DNA from: Actinospineispora spinosispora DSM 44797
GTDB taxonomy: Bacteria; Actinomycetota; Actinomycetes; Mycobacteriales; Pseudonocardiaceae
Length of the DNA: 64,000 nt
Reading direction: 5' to 3'
Assembly (NCBI RefSeq): GCF_000429025.1
Contig: NZ_AUBB01000024.1
Coordinates: 173,846-237,845 of the forward strand
The notes beneath the pieces are model-generated. The model saw only the letters and a list, made by a program, of their open reading frames with translations, searched no databases and had not been told where the DNA came from. This document shows, piece by piece, positions 25,145-33,394 of this stretch; within the stretch, counting starts at the first letter, position 1; the number at the start of each line of letters is the position of its first letter. Made by a program: the position numbers and the translations under genes.

Positions 25145-26182
25145 ATGAGCATGGTGTGGGCCGAACTCGGCGAGGTGTGGCAGCTGGCCCTGATGTTCAC
25201 GCTGCCGATCGCGCTCGTCGGTGCCGTACTGCTGCAGCTGATGCGGCGCTACTCGATCATGGCCGCGGTGACCGTGCTGGTGCTGATGCCGGTGCTGGCC
25301 GCGTTGGTCGGCGTGCTCGGGGTCAGCGGTTTCATGCTGGATCCGCAGCTCAACCGCACCGTCGCGGTGTGTCTGGTGGTGGCGGCCGTATCGGTGCCTG
25401 CCGGTCTGCTGCTCGGCAGGGGACTGGCCCGCGACAGCGTGTGGGAACGCGAGGCCAGGGATCGGGAACGGGCGGCGGAGTCGGCGCGGCGTGAGCTCGT
25501 CACCTGGATTAGCCATGATCTGCGCACCCCGCTCGCCGGCATCCGGGCGATGTCCGAGGCGCTCGCCGACGGCGTGGTGAGCGAGCCCGAGGAGACGGCC
25601 CTGTACGCGCGGCGGATCGGCAAGGAGACCGAACGTCTCGCCGGCATGGTCGAGGACCTGTTCCAGCTGTCCCGGATCACCTCCGGGGCCCTGCGGCTCA
25701 GCCTGGCGGCGGTCCCGCTGGAGGAGGTGGTGTCGGAGGCGGTCGCGGCCGAGTCGGCGCGCGCGACCAGCAAGGGCGTCCGGCTCGCCGCCGAGTCGGA
25801 CGCGGTGTGGCCGGTGGTCTGGGGCAGCGACCCCGAGCTCGCCAGGGTCGTGCGCAACCTCGTCTCCAACGCCGTCCGGCACACACCTCCGGACGGGACC
25901 GTGGTGCTCGCGGCGGGCACCGAGGACGGGCATGCCTGGCTGCGGGTGCAGGACGGCTGCGGCGGCATCCCCGAGCACGACCTCGAGCGGGTGTTCGACG
26001 TGGCGTTCCGTGGAACCACGGCGCGCACCCCGACCAGCACCGACGATCTCGCGGACTCCGGCGCCGGACTCGGCCTCGCCATCGCGCGCGGCCTCGTAGA
26101 GGCGCACGAGGGGCACATCTCCGCGCGCAACTCCGGACCCGGATGCAGCTTCGAGGTCCGGCTCCCGCTGGCGAACCGCTAG
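25145..26182 (+). CDS. Sensor histidine kinase
   Basis: The 345-residue kinase has three hydrophobic helices near the N-terminus (about 10-30, 37-57, 70-95) and no large extracytoplasmic loop, so it probably senses within the membrane. Catalytic boxes are [46 protein letters not shown] and [25 protein letters not shown] precedes ATG 25145. Its TAG stop lies inside the left arm of an inverted repeat (26179-26242), which may have shaped or replaced the gene's end. Confidence 0.88.
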   Translation: MSMVWAELGEVWQLALMFTLPIALVGAVLLQLMRRYSIMAAVTVLVLMPVLAALVGVLGVSGFMLDPQLNRTVAVCLVVAAVSVPAGLLLGRGLARDSVWEREARDRERAAESARRELVTWISHDLRTPLAGIRAMSEALADGVVSEPEETALYARRIGKETERLAGMVEDLFQLSRITSGALRLSLAAVPLEEVVSEAVAAESARATSKGVRLAAESDAVWPVVWGSDPELARVVRNLVSNAVRHTPPDGTVVLAAGTEDGHAWLRVQDGCGGIPEHDLERVFDVAFRGTTARTPTSTDDLADSGAGLGLAIARGLVEAHEGHISARNSGPGCSFEVRLPLANR

Positions 26183-26242
26183 TGCGTTGACCACGAAGCT
26201 GGGACGTCGAGGGCCGGTGAAGGTTCGTGGCCAGCGCACTAG
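26179..26242. repeat. 64-bp inverted-repeat element at the kinase 3' end
   Basis: The arms 26179-26197 and 26224-26242 are 19 bases each and match at 17 positions when inverted. Both begin and end with CTAG and contain GTGCG...CCACGAA. The left arm includes the stop codon of the upstream kinase. The element may be a short miniature inverted-repeat sequence doubling as a terminator. No second copy is seen in this window. Confidence 0.65.
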
Positions 26243-26334
26243 CTCTTACCAGGTTGTTGCTGATCGCTTACCGCACGCTTACAGACGGCCCGGACCAGCC
26301 CGAACACCGTGATCACCTGGCTAACGTCACCGCC

Positions 26335-27657
26335 ATGACCTCCGGTGACTACGGATTCCCCGCCGCGCTGTGGCGCACGATCGCACGGTTCCGGCCGCCG
26401 TTTCTAGGCCGGACCAAGGCGTGGCGCAGCCCGATCCGAGGCACCTGGCTGACCTCGATCTTCGGCGCGGTGCTGCTGGTGACGCTGCCGGTCGTGATCC
26501 TGACCGGGCTGCTCGACTACATCGCGTACGGCCCCCAGTTCGGCCAGGCGTTCCCCGGGAACGTCGGCTGGCTGCACCTGCCGTACTTCTCCTGGCCGGC
26601 GCGCCCGTCGTGGCTGTTCCGGCTGACCCAGGGGCTGCACGTCGGGCTCGGGCTGGTGCTGATCCCGGTGGTGCTGGCCAAGCTGTGGTCGGTCGTACCC
26701 AGGCTCTTCTCCTGGCCGCCTGCCCGTTCGCTGGCCCAGCTGGTCGAGCGGCTGTCGCTGCTCGCGCTGGTCGGCGGCATCCTGTTCGAGCTTGCCACCG
26801 GCGTGCTGAACATCCAGTACGACTACGTGTTCGGTTTCGACTTCTACACCGCGCACTACTACGGCGCGTGGGTGTTCGTGGCGGGTTTCGTCACGCACGT
26901 GGTGGTCAAGCTGCCCACGATGCTGCGAGGCCTGCGGTCCCGTTCGCTGCGTGCCGAGCTGCGCACCGGCGTCGCCGACACCCGGCCCGAGCCGTCCGAC
27001 CCCGCCGATCCGGACAGTCTCGTGGCGATCGAGCCCGGGCCGCCGACCGTGTCCCGCCGGGGCGCACTGGCTCTGGTCGGCAGCGGGTCGCTGCTGGTCG
27101 CCGCCCTCACCGTCGGCCAGACCGTCGGAGGGGTCCTGCGACCGGCGGCACTGTTGCTGCCCCGGGGCCGTTCCTACGGCGACGGCCCGACGGACTTCCA
27201 GATCAACCGGACGGCGAACGCTGCCGGTGTCGTGGGCGCCGACGTCGGGGAACACTGGCGGTTGTCGCTCACCGGAGGAACCGAGCCCGTGCTGCTGGAC
27301 GCGGCCACACTGGCGGCGCTTCCCCGGCACACCGCGACCCTGCCCATCGCGTGCGTGGAGGGCTGGTCGAGCACCCAGACCTGGTCCGGGGTGCGGCTGC
27401 GCGACCTGGCGGCCCGCGCCGGCGTGCCGGCCCCGACCTCGGCCCGCGTGCGCTCGGTGGAGCGGGCCGGGGCGTTCAACTCGGCCCAGCTGACCTCGGC
27501 GCAGGTGCTGCACCCGGACGCGCTGCTGGCCACCCACGTCAACGGCGCGCCGCTGAGCCTGGACCACGGCTTTCCCGCCCGCGTCGTCGTCCCAGCCCTG
27601 CCCGGGGTGCACTGCACCAAATGGGTCGGCTCGATCGAGTTCCGGAGTGCCTCGTGA
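26335..27657 (+). CDS. Membrane-anchored molybdopterin-dependent oxidoreductase
   Basis: The 440-residue protein joins a cytochrome b561-like membrane domain to a sulfite oxidase-type molybdopterin domain. The N-terminal half has about four helices (residues 37-60, 92-117, 137-160, 176-198) with several His near them (FRLTQGLHVGLGLVL, YTAHYYGAW, FVTHVVVKL), plausible haem ligands. After a basic linker and another hydrophobic stretch (about 244-270), the catalytic part carries LPIACVEGWSSTQTWSGVRL, whose Cys is the expected Mo ligand. The domain order suggests electron exchange between the membrane pool and an extracytoplasmic substrate. It is followed by a coupled small membrane protein. Confidence 0.85.
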   Translation: MTSGDYGFPAALWRTIARFRPPFLGRTKAWRSPIRGTWLTSIFGAVLLVTLPVVILTGLLDYIAYGPQFGQAFPGNVGWLHLPYFSWPARPSWLFRLTQGLHVGLGLVLIPVVLAKLWSVVPRLFSWPPARSLAQLVERLSLLALVGGILFELATGVLNIQYDYVFGFDFYTAHYYGAWVFVAGFVTHVVVKLPTMLRGLRSRSLRAELRTGVADTRPEPSDPADPDSLVAIEPGPPTVSRRGALALVGSGSLLVAALTVGQTVGGVLRPAALLLPRGRSYGDGPTDFQINRTANAAGVVGADVGEHWRLSLTGGTEPVLLDAATLAALPRHTATLPIACVEGWSSTQTWSGVRLRDLAARAGVPAPTSARVRSVERAGAFNSAQLTSAQVLHPDALLATHVNGAPLSLDHGFPARVVVPALPGVHCTKWVGSIEFRSAS

Positions 27658-28112
27658 TGATCAGACGACTTACCGCGCTGTACGGTGCACATCCGCTGCA
27701 GCTGGTGCTCATGCTCGCCGCGCTGGCACTGGCCGGTGGCGCCGCGCTCGGTGTCGCGGACAACCCGCAGTGGCTGCGCATGCTGGTCTGGTTCGCCGCC
27801 GCGATCGTGGCGCACGACCTCGTGGCGTTCCCGCTCTACGCCGCGGTCGACCGGCTGTTGTCCCGGTGCAGGGCGGTCAACTACGTGCGTGTCCCGCTGA
27901 TGGCGTCGGCGCTCACGTTCGTGCTGTTCCTGCCCGGCATCATCCGCCAGGGCGCGGTGACCTACCAGGCCGCGACCGGGCTGACCCAGGAGCCCTTCCT
28001 CGCCAGGTGGCTGATTCTCTGCGCGGTGTTCTTCGCGGCGTCGGCGCTCGTGTATCTCGTCCGAGGATGGGCATTCGGCCAGCGGATGGGACGTACCGCC
28101 GACGTCGACTAA
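27657..28112 (+). CDS. Four-helix membrane protein coupled to the oxidoreductase
   Basis: The 151-residue protein starts at ATG 27657, sharing one base with the oxidoreductase stop (TGATG). GTG 27654 is a possible alternative. It has four hydrophobic helices (about 15-33, 40-60, 80-98, 117-137) with a charged LLSRCRAVNYVRVP loop. No enzyme motif is seen. Coupled translation suggests a subunit or assembly partner of the oxidoreductase, but this is inference. Confidence 0.75.
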   Translation: MIRRLTALYGAHPLQLVLMLAALALAGGAALGVADNPQWLRMLVWFAAAIVAHDLVAFPLYAAVDRLLSRCRAVNYVRVPLMASALTFVLFLPGIIRQGAVTYQAATGLTQEPFLARWLILCAVFFAASALVYLVRGWAFGQRMGRTADVD

Positions 28113-28152
28113 ACTAGGGGAGGTAGATCTTCCGAGTGCGAGGTGAGGCTGA

Positions 28153-28734
28153 GTGGCTGCCGCCGCCGAGATATATCGGCCGATCGGCCCGCACACCGTG
28201 TCGGACTGGCTTGCTCTGCCCCCCGCCGCGGACGGCTCTCGCGTGGAACTGATCTACGGATACCTACACCTGACTCCTGCACCATCGGGCGAACACCAGT
28301 TCGCGTCGTCTCTCCTGATCGACCAGATTCGGTTGGCGACGCGCGGCGCAGGCCGCGCCGACCTCTACGTGGTTCCGGCGATCAATGTCGAGATCAGCAC
28401 GGCCTGGCGCACCGCGCTCATCCCGGATGTCGTGGTACTGAACACCCGGCCGGTCGGCGTGGCATTCGCCCCCGAGACGGTCGTCCTGGTGGTGGAGGTC
28501 TGGTCGCCCGGCAACGACCGGCACGAGCGCGAGACAAAGAGAGCCGGGTACGCCGCCGCGGGCGTGCCGTTCCTGTGGACCGTCACCCAGGACCGTAACG
28601 GCGCGATGCTGACCGCACACCGGCTGGTCGAGGGTACCTACGAGGTCGAGAACATCGCCACAGCCGCCGCCCGAGCCACGATCACGGCGGCCCCGGTGCC
28701 CGTCGTGGTCGACCTCGCCGAGTTCACCCGGTAG
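28153..28734 (+). CDS. Uma2-family (DUF820) nuclease-like protein
   Basis: The 193-residue protein from GTG 28153 has the Uma2 signature of the PD-(D/E)xK fold: RVELIYGYLHLTPAPSGEHQ, then IPDVVVLN, VVLVVEVWSPGNDRHERETKRAGYAAAGVPFLWTV separated by short turns. The Asp of IPD and Glu of VEVWSP with Lys of ETKRAGY would form the active site. The family is widespread in actinobacteria and cyanobacteria, often in many copies, and its biological role is unresolved. It ends 11 bases inside the convergent epimerase gene. Confidence 0.85.
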   Translation: MAAAAEIYRPIGPHTVSDWLALPPAADGSRVELIYGYLHLTPAPSGEHQFASSLLIDQIRLATRGAGRADLYVVPAINVEISTAWRTALIPDVVVLNTRPVGVAFAPETVVLVVEVWSPGNDRHERETKRAGYAAAGVPFLWTVTQDRNGAMLTAHRLVEGTYEVENIATAAARATITAAPVPVVVDLAEFTR

Positions 28735-29791
28735 CGGCGGCGGGCTCGCGCAGCTCGTCGGTAGCGAACGCGGCGACGCCGTCCGCGAAGCTGGTGCGCG
28801 CGGTGAACCCGAGCAGCTCACGTGCTCTGGCCGGTGAGGCGACCACATGCCGTACGTCGCCTGCCCTCGCACCGCCGACGATCACCGGCTCCGGCCCGTT
28901 CATGGCGGCGGCCAGGGTGCCCGCCAGCTCGCCGACCGTGTGCGGCTCGCCGGAGCAGACATTGACCGCGGTCAGCCCGCCGGGCTCGGCGTCGGCGGCC
29001 AGCGCGAGTGCGTTGGCCAGCGCGACATCGGTGACGTGCACGAAGTCCCGCCGCTGACGGCCGTCCTCCATGACCCGGGGAGCCTCGCCGCCGGCCAGTG
29101 CGGAACGGAAGATCGACGCCACCCCGGCGTACGGGGTGTCCCGGGGCATCCGGGGGCCGTACACGTTGTGGTAGCGCATCGACCAGACCGTCCCGCCGGT
29201 CTGACGGGCCCACGCGGAGGCGAAGTGCTCCTGGGCGAGCTTGCTGGCCGCGTAGGTGCTGCGCGGATCGAGCGGGGCGTCCTCGCCGACCAGCCCGTCA
29301 GTCAGCGGAGCGGCGCAGTGCGGACAGGGCGGCTCGAACCGGCCCGCATCGAGGTCCTCCCGCCGTCGTGGGCCGGGGCGCACGACACCGTGGTCCGCGC
29401 ACTCGTAGCGGCCTTCGCCGTAGACGACCATGGAGCCGGCCAGCACCAGCCGGTGGACACCCTCGGCGTGCATCGCGGCGAGCAGCACCGCTGTCCCGTA
29501 GTCGTTGTGCGAGGCGTACTCGGGGGCGTCGGAGGGGTCGACGCCGTGGCCCACCATCGCCGCCTGGTGGCATACCGCGTCGACCCCACTCAACAGCGAG
29601 GCCAGCAGCTCGCGGTCGCGGACGTCGCCGACGACGAGTCGGTGGCGCTCGCTCCAGCCTGGGGCGCCCGATGATCCGTGTGCCTGCGGCAACAACGCAT
29701 CGAGCAGAACTACTTCATGGCCGGTGTCGGCGAGCAGGTCGGCGATGTGGGAACCGATGAACCCGGCACCGCCGGTGATCAGGACGCGCAT
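28724..29791 (-). CDS. NAD-dependent sugar epimerase/dehydratase (extended SDR)
   Basis: The 355-residue protein has the Rossmann motif MRVLITGGAGFIGSHIADLL, a YAASK active-site motif (RSTYAASKLAQEHF), and the C-terminal substrate region HVTDVALANALAL. An insert of about 40 residues (RYECADHGVV to PPCPHCAAPL) contains three cysteines, a feature of dTDP-rhamnose 4-epimerase-like proteins, and may bind metal. The substrate is probably a nucleotide sugar. Together with the GT2/DUF2064/methyltransferase operon it fits a local glycan pathway. Confidence 0.85.
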   Translation of the reverse strand: MRVLITGGAGFIGSHIADLLADTGHEVVLLDALLPQAHGSSGAPGWSERHRLVVGDVRDRELLASLLSGVDAVCHQAAMVGHGVDPSDAPEYASHNDYGTAVLLAAMHAEGVHRLVLAGSMVVYGEGRYECADHGVVRPGPRRREDLDAGRFEPPCPHCAAPLTDGLVGEDAPLDPRSTYAASKLAQEHFASAWARQTGGTVWSMRYHNVYGPRMPRDTPYAGVASIFRSALAGGEAPRVMEDGRQRRDFVHVTDVALANALALAADAEPGGLTAVNVCSGEPHTVGELAGTLAAAMNGPEPVIVGGARAGDVRHVVASPARARELLGFTARTSFADGVAAFATDELREPAAATG

Positions 29792-29859
29792 GTGAGTGAG
29801 GCTAGGACACCGGCCGGGCGCCGACGGTGCTGAAGGGATTACAGACTAGGGTTTGTTCC

Positions 29860-30360
29860 ATGGAGATGGCACCACCCCGGATCGGTCGTGCACTGGTCGT
29901 GATCGTGGACGACCGCGCGACACACGGTGAACAGAACGACACGACAGGCCCGCTGGTCACCGAGCTGCTCGAAGAGGGCGGCTTCGTGGTCGACGGGGTC
30001 ATTGCGGTGCCCGGTGAAGCGGTGGCCATCCGCAATGCACTGAACACAGCCGTGATCGGCGGAGTCGACCTGGTGATCACGGTCGGCGGGACCGGTGTGT
30101 CGCCGCGTGACGTCACCTCCGACGCCACCGCGGGTGTGCTAGACCGGCCGATCCCCGGCATCGCCGAGGCCATCCGCGCATCCGGCCTCGCCGCGGGCGC
30201 GGTCGACGCGGGGCTGTCCCGTGGTCTTGTCGGCGTCTCCGGCAGCACCCTCGTGGTCAACCTCGCCGCGTCCCGGGCCGCCATCCGCGACGGCATGGCC
30301 ACGTTGACCCCGCTGGCGCCGCACGTCATCGAAGAGCTTTCCGGCCTCGACGAGGCCTGA
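29860..30360 (+). CDS. moaB: Molybdopterin-binding MoaB/Mog family protein
   Basis: The 166-residue protein starts at ATG 29860. It has the molybdopterin-binding loop VITVGGTGVSPRDVTSDAT and a conserved acidic loop VIVDDRATHGEQNDTTGPLV. The family adenylates molybdopterin or is a structural homologue of that enzyme. In mycobacteria the equivalent gene (moaB2) follows pepD directly. Here about 8 kb separate them. The next small gene starts six bases after the stop. A nearby molybdopterin oxidoreductase (26335) would need this cofactor. Confidence 0.9.
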   Translation: MEMAPPRIGRALVVIVDDRATHGEQNDTTGPLVTELLEEGGFVVDGVIAVPGEAVAIRNALNTAVIGGVDLVITVGGTGVSPRDVTSDATAGVLDRPIPGIAEAIRASGLAAGAVDAGLSRGLVGVSGSTLVVNLAASRAAIRDGMATLTPLAPHVIEELSGLDEA

Positions 30361-30366
30361 ACGCTC

Positions 30367-30552
30367 GTGCCGGACCAGCCGACCACCCCCGGCTCCGCCG
30401 ACGATGCCGCCGCCCGGCGGCGTCGCCTGGCCGAGGTGTTCGGCGATGTGCTGCCCGAGATCACCGGTGACGACGTGCCGGACCGCACGGCGGACGGTGC
30501 CGATGAGCGCTGGTACACCGAGAACCGTCCACCGCATCACGACTCGGGCTGA
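30367..30552 (+). CDS. Conserved-type small acidic protein (61 aa)
   Basis: A GTG six bases after moaB opens a 61-residue frame with a helical, charged centre (DDAAARRRRLAEVFGDVLPE) and an aromatic tail ending RWYTENRPPHHDSG. Composition and tight spacing suggest a real coupled gene. No family or function is recognised. It converges with mscL. Confidence 0.6.
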   Translation: MPDQPTTPGSADDAAARRRRLAEVFGDVLPEITGDDVPDRTADGADERWYTENRPPHHDSG

Positions 30553-30570
30553 CCGCGCCGCGGAGCAGGC

Positions 30571-31239
30571 TCAGTGGTCGCGGCTGTGACGCCCGCCCTC
30601 GGCCGCGTTGGGCTCGCCGACCGCCTGCTCCGGGCCACCGATGGGTCGGATGGTCTGGGTCGTGCCGCCGACCGGTCCGACCGCCTGGCGACCACCGGTG
30701 CCCATGCCCACGCCAGAGGGTGCCGACCTGTGCGGCTGGGTGAACAGCGTCGGCTCCTCCTCAGCGGCTTCGTCGCTCGTCGTCGCCACCGGTTCCGCGC
30801 CGGCTGCATGAGCGGTGGATGACTCCGTCGCGCTCGATGTCGTCGCCGAACCGGCCTGGCTACGCAGCAGGTCGCGGATCTCGGTGAGCAGCTGGACGTC
30901 CGTCGGCTCCGCCGGCCCGCTCTCCTCGCCCCGCTTGCGCCTGTTCTGAATCTTGCGCATCGGCATCACGATGACGAAGTACACGACCGCCGCGATCATG
31001 ACGAAGTTGACGACCGCGGTGATCGCCGCCGCGAAGTCGATCGCGGTGCTCGGCTTACCCGCCACCAGCTCGACGCTCATGCCCGGGCTCGCCGGTGGTG
31101 TGATCGCGTTGAGCAACGGCCGAAGAATCTTGTCGGTCAAGGACGTGACGATCGCACCGAACGCCGCACCCATGATGACCGCCACCGACAGGTCGATGAC
31201 GTTGCCGCGCAGCAGGAAGTCCTTGAAACCCTTCAGCAT
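30571..31239 (-). CDS. mscL: Large-conductance mechanosensitive channel MscL with extended tail
   Basis: The 222-residue protein begins with the canonical MscL opening MLKGFKDFLLRGNVIDLSVAVI. TM1 (about 15-40) and TM2 (about 67-92, AAVVYFVIVMPMRKIQ) follow, then the amphipathic bundle helix (QLLTEIRDLLRS). The usual protein is about 130-150 residues. Here another 85 or so residues of Ser/Thr/Gly/Pro-rich sequence follow the bundle, predicted disordered and cytosolic. The channel opens under membrane tension to relieve hypo-osmotic shock. Its position after moaB on the opposite strand matches mycobacteria. Confidence 0.93.
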   Translation of the reverse strand: MLKGFKDFLLRGNVIDLSVAVIMGAAFGAIVTSLTDKILRPLLNAITPPASPGMSVELVAGKPSTAIDFAAAITAVVNFVMIAAVVYFVIVMPMRKIQNRRKRGEESGPAEPTDVQLLTEIRDLLRSQAGSATTSSATESSTAHAAGAEPVATTSDEAAEEEPTLFTQPHRSAPSGVGMGTGGRQAVGPVGGTTQTIRPIGGPEQAVGEPNAAEGGRHSRDH

Positions 31240-31267
31240 CGGTCCCCTCCGAAGTCTTGACGCATGC

Positions 31268-31939
31268 TCAGCGGAGGGTAACTGTCACCTCCCTGCCCAG
31301 TGTTGCCGCGGCAAGTTTCGTCGCCGAGGCCCTCGGGACCGCCACCAGCACCAGACGGCCGCGCCCGCCCGGCGACCGTGCCTCCGGCGGCAACACCGTC
31401 AGGACGATGGCGGCCGAGGCCAGCACGAGCGACCCGTCGGACCGGCCGTCACCCGCTACGACGTCCACGACGCGGCCCGGGCTGAGCAGCGCGACGACCT
31501 CCGCGTCGGCCAACCGGATCGGCACACTGGCCGCGTCCGCTCGGCCGCTCGCCCGTCGCGCCAGCTCGGGCCCGGCGAGACGGGGCGCCGTGAGCGGTTC
31601 GCCGGCACCGGCCGCTCCGGCGAGCACCCGACCCTCGACCTGGTCGGCCGTATGCAGTGCGCCCGCCGGCGCGAGGTCGGGCGGCCACTCCCGCACCTGC
31701 ACGTCCTCGGCGCGCAGAGTGACGCCCGGAGCGAGATCGCGGACCGTGACGAGCACCGGTACCGCGGCCGTGGAACCGGGCGGGGCACGGACCGCGAGAA
31801 CGAGGGCGGCCACCGCCAACAGGCCGGCGAGTACCCGCCTGGCCAGCACCGCGCGGCGCCAGCCCCAAGCTTCCAGCCACGCGGCTCGCGCCGAGGGGCC
31901 ACGTCGTTCGGGATGGGCAGGACGTTGTGTGTCGGTCAT
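31268..31939 (-). CDS. SAF-domain membrane protein (CpaB/flagella-basal-body P-ring-like)
   Basis: The 223-residue protein has one N-terminal helix (RRVLAGLLAVAALVLAV) after a basic cytosolic stretch, then an extracytoplasmic SAF domain (VPVLVTVRDLAPGVTLRAEDVQVREWP and VEGRVLAGAAGAGEPLTAPRL). SAF domains occur in CpaB of pilus systems and in antifreeze-like proteins. No pilus genes are near. It sits between mscL and the FmdB-like gene, as in related actinomycetes. Its partner is unknown. Confidence 0.8.
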   Translation of the reverse strand: MTDTQRPAHPERRGPSARAAWLEAWGWRRAVLARRVLAGLLAVAALVLAVRAPPGSTAAVPVLVTVRDLAPGVTLRAEDVQVREWPPDLAPAGALHTADQVEGRVLAGAAGAGEPLTAPRLAGPELARRASGRADAASVPIRLADAEVVALLSPGRVVDVVAGDGRSDGSLVLASAAIVLTVLPPEARSPGGRGRLVLVAVPRASATKLAAATLGREVTVTLR

Positions 31940-32130
31940 GGGTCCGACGCTAGGACGAATCCACGCCCGAGCAACCGACTCCGGTTCCGCCTGTGGATAA
32001 CCGGGGTGAGTCCGAGGCGAAATCGGCCGATTGTGGATAACTCGGCCGTTTCACGCCGAGCGAGGCACGTCCTGCTCGACCGACGGGCATCCTGGCGCCA
32101 TGACGAACGACACGCGGGGCCTGACCCCGA

Positions 32131-32496
32131 TCAGGAAGCCTTCGCCGCCGTGCTGGTGCTCGAGCCGGACGACGAGGACCCCGACGACGACGAACCCGAG
32201 CTCGACGAGGAGCTGGACGAGCTCGAGGAGTCCGACGATGAGGACGACGACTCCGACGAGGTCGACGACTTGGAGTCCGAGGGCTTCTCCGAGGAACCGC
32301 CCGCCGCCACACCCGAGCCCGATCGGCTGTCGGTGCGGTAGAAGCCGCTCCCCTTGAACACGATCCCGACTGACGAGAACACCTTCCGGAGGCGACCGGC
32401 GCACTCCGGGCATTCGGTCAGGGTCGAATCCGTGAAAGCCTGCACAGCCTCGAAGCGGTGGCCGCAGGCCGTACACGCGTACTGATAGGTCGGCAC
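32131..32496 (-). CDS. FmdB-family zinc-ribbon protein with poly-serine tail
   Basis: From GTG 32496 (GGAGG upstream) the 121-residue product starts PTYQYACTACGHRFEAVQ and continues LTECPECAGRLRKVFSSVG, the two-CxxC zinc ribbon of the FmdB/CxxC_CxxC_SSSS family, followed by GIVFKGSGFYRTD. The last 45 or so residues are almost only Ser and Gly with a few Lys and Asp, an extreme version of the family's serine tail. Function is unsettled. A mycobacterial homologue in this position has been described as a disordered chaperone-like protein. Confidence 0.88.
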   Translation of the reverse strand: MPTYQYACTACGHRFEAVQAFTDSTLTECPECAGRLRKVFSSVGIVFKGSGFYRTDSRSGSGVAAGGSSEKPSDSKSSTSSESSSSSSDSSSSSSSSSSSGSSSSGSSSSGSSTSTAAKAS

Positions 32497-32542
32497 CGCT
32501 CTACCTCCGCAAGACTGGCACTCGCACCGTACGAGTGCCAGT

Positions 32543-33229
32543 CTAGTCCAGACGATCCGCGAGCGCCCGCAGCCCGCCCGTGGGAGTGAGCACACCGTGC
32601 ATGAGGACGTCGTGGCGCTCGGCCGGCAGTCGGTCCACCCACTCCTCGTCGCGCACCACGGCGACGAGCGCAGTGGTGGGCTTCGCCAGGGGAAGGGTGC
32701 GGTCGTACCAGCCCGCGCCCCGGCCGAGGCGTACTCCTCGGCGATCGACGGCGAGAGCGGGTACGAGAACGAGGCCGGCGACGGCGATCGCTGCCGGCCC
32801 CCATCCCGGTCCACCCGGCTGCCGCAGCCGGTGCGGGCCTTCGACGAGACAGGAGGGACCGCTATAGGGCGCCCAATCCATCGGGCCTGATGGTGCGCGG
32901 GTCAGCCGGGGCGCCCCGGCTGGTGCCGGCTCGCGGTTCGGTACCACGGGCAGCAGCACTTCGTGTCCGGCCGATCGCAACGCATCGAGCATGCTCATCG
33001 AGCCGGGCTCGCCGGGCATCGGTACGTAGCAGCACACCGGCCCGTCACGTCCCTGCGCCGCGGCCACGGCGGCCTCGGCGAGCGCGTCGGCCTCTTCGGC
33101 GTGGACGGCGGCGGGCACCGCGCGACGGGCGGCCAGCAGACGACCGCGCCACGCCGTCTTGTCGGTTGCCCCACCATCGGGTGCGGCAGTGGTGCTGTCG
33201 TCGGGCGGCGGGGCGCCGGCTCTGGTCAC
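32543..33229 (-). CDS. 5-formyltetrahydrofolate cyclo-ligase
   Basis: The 228-residue protein from GTG 33229 has the MTHFS signatures: an N-terminal RGRLLAARRAV helix, CCYVPMPGEPG, LLPVV, and the ATP/Mg site VPALAVDRRGVRLGRGAGWYDRTL with its Gly-rich loop. It converts 5-formyl-THF to 5,10-methenyl-THF using ATP. Adjacent to the FmdB-like gene and divergent from galU, it matches the mycobacterial order. Confidence 0.92.
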   Translation of the reverse strand: MTRAGAPPPDDSTTAAPDGGATDKTAWRGRLLAARRAVPAAVHAEEADALAEAAVAAAQGRDGPVCCYVPMPGEPGSMSMLDALRSAGHEVLLPVVPNREPAPAGAPRLTRAPSGPMDWAPYSGPSCLVEGPHRLRQPGGPGWGPAAIAVAGLVLVPALAVDRRGVRLGRGAGWYDRTLPLAKPTTALVAVVRDEEWVDRLPAERHDVLMHGVLTPTGGLRALADRLD

Positions 33230-33394
33230 GGGAGGTGCTCACCTGTACTCGGTTCGGCCACGTCGACACCTCCAGGTTAGCCGCTGCGCCGGCGCCGCAT
33301 ACCGGCCACGACACGGACCATCCGGGTAGTTCGAGATCGATACGCCGCGTGCTCAGTGCCGAGTTCGGGATCTGTGCGGCTAGGCTCGCCGACC

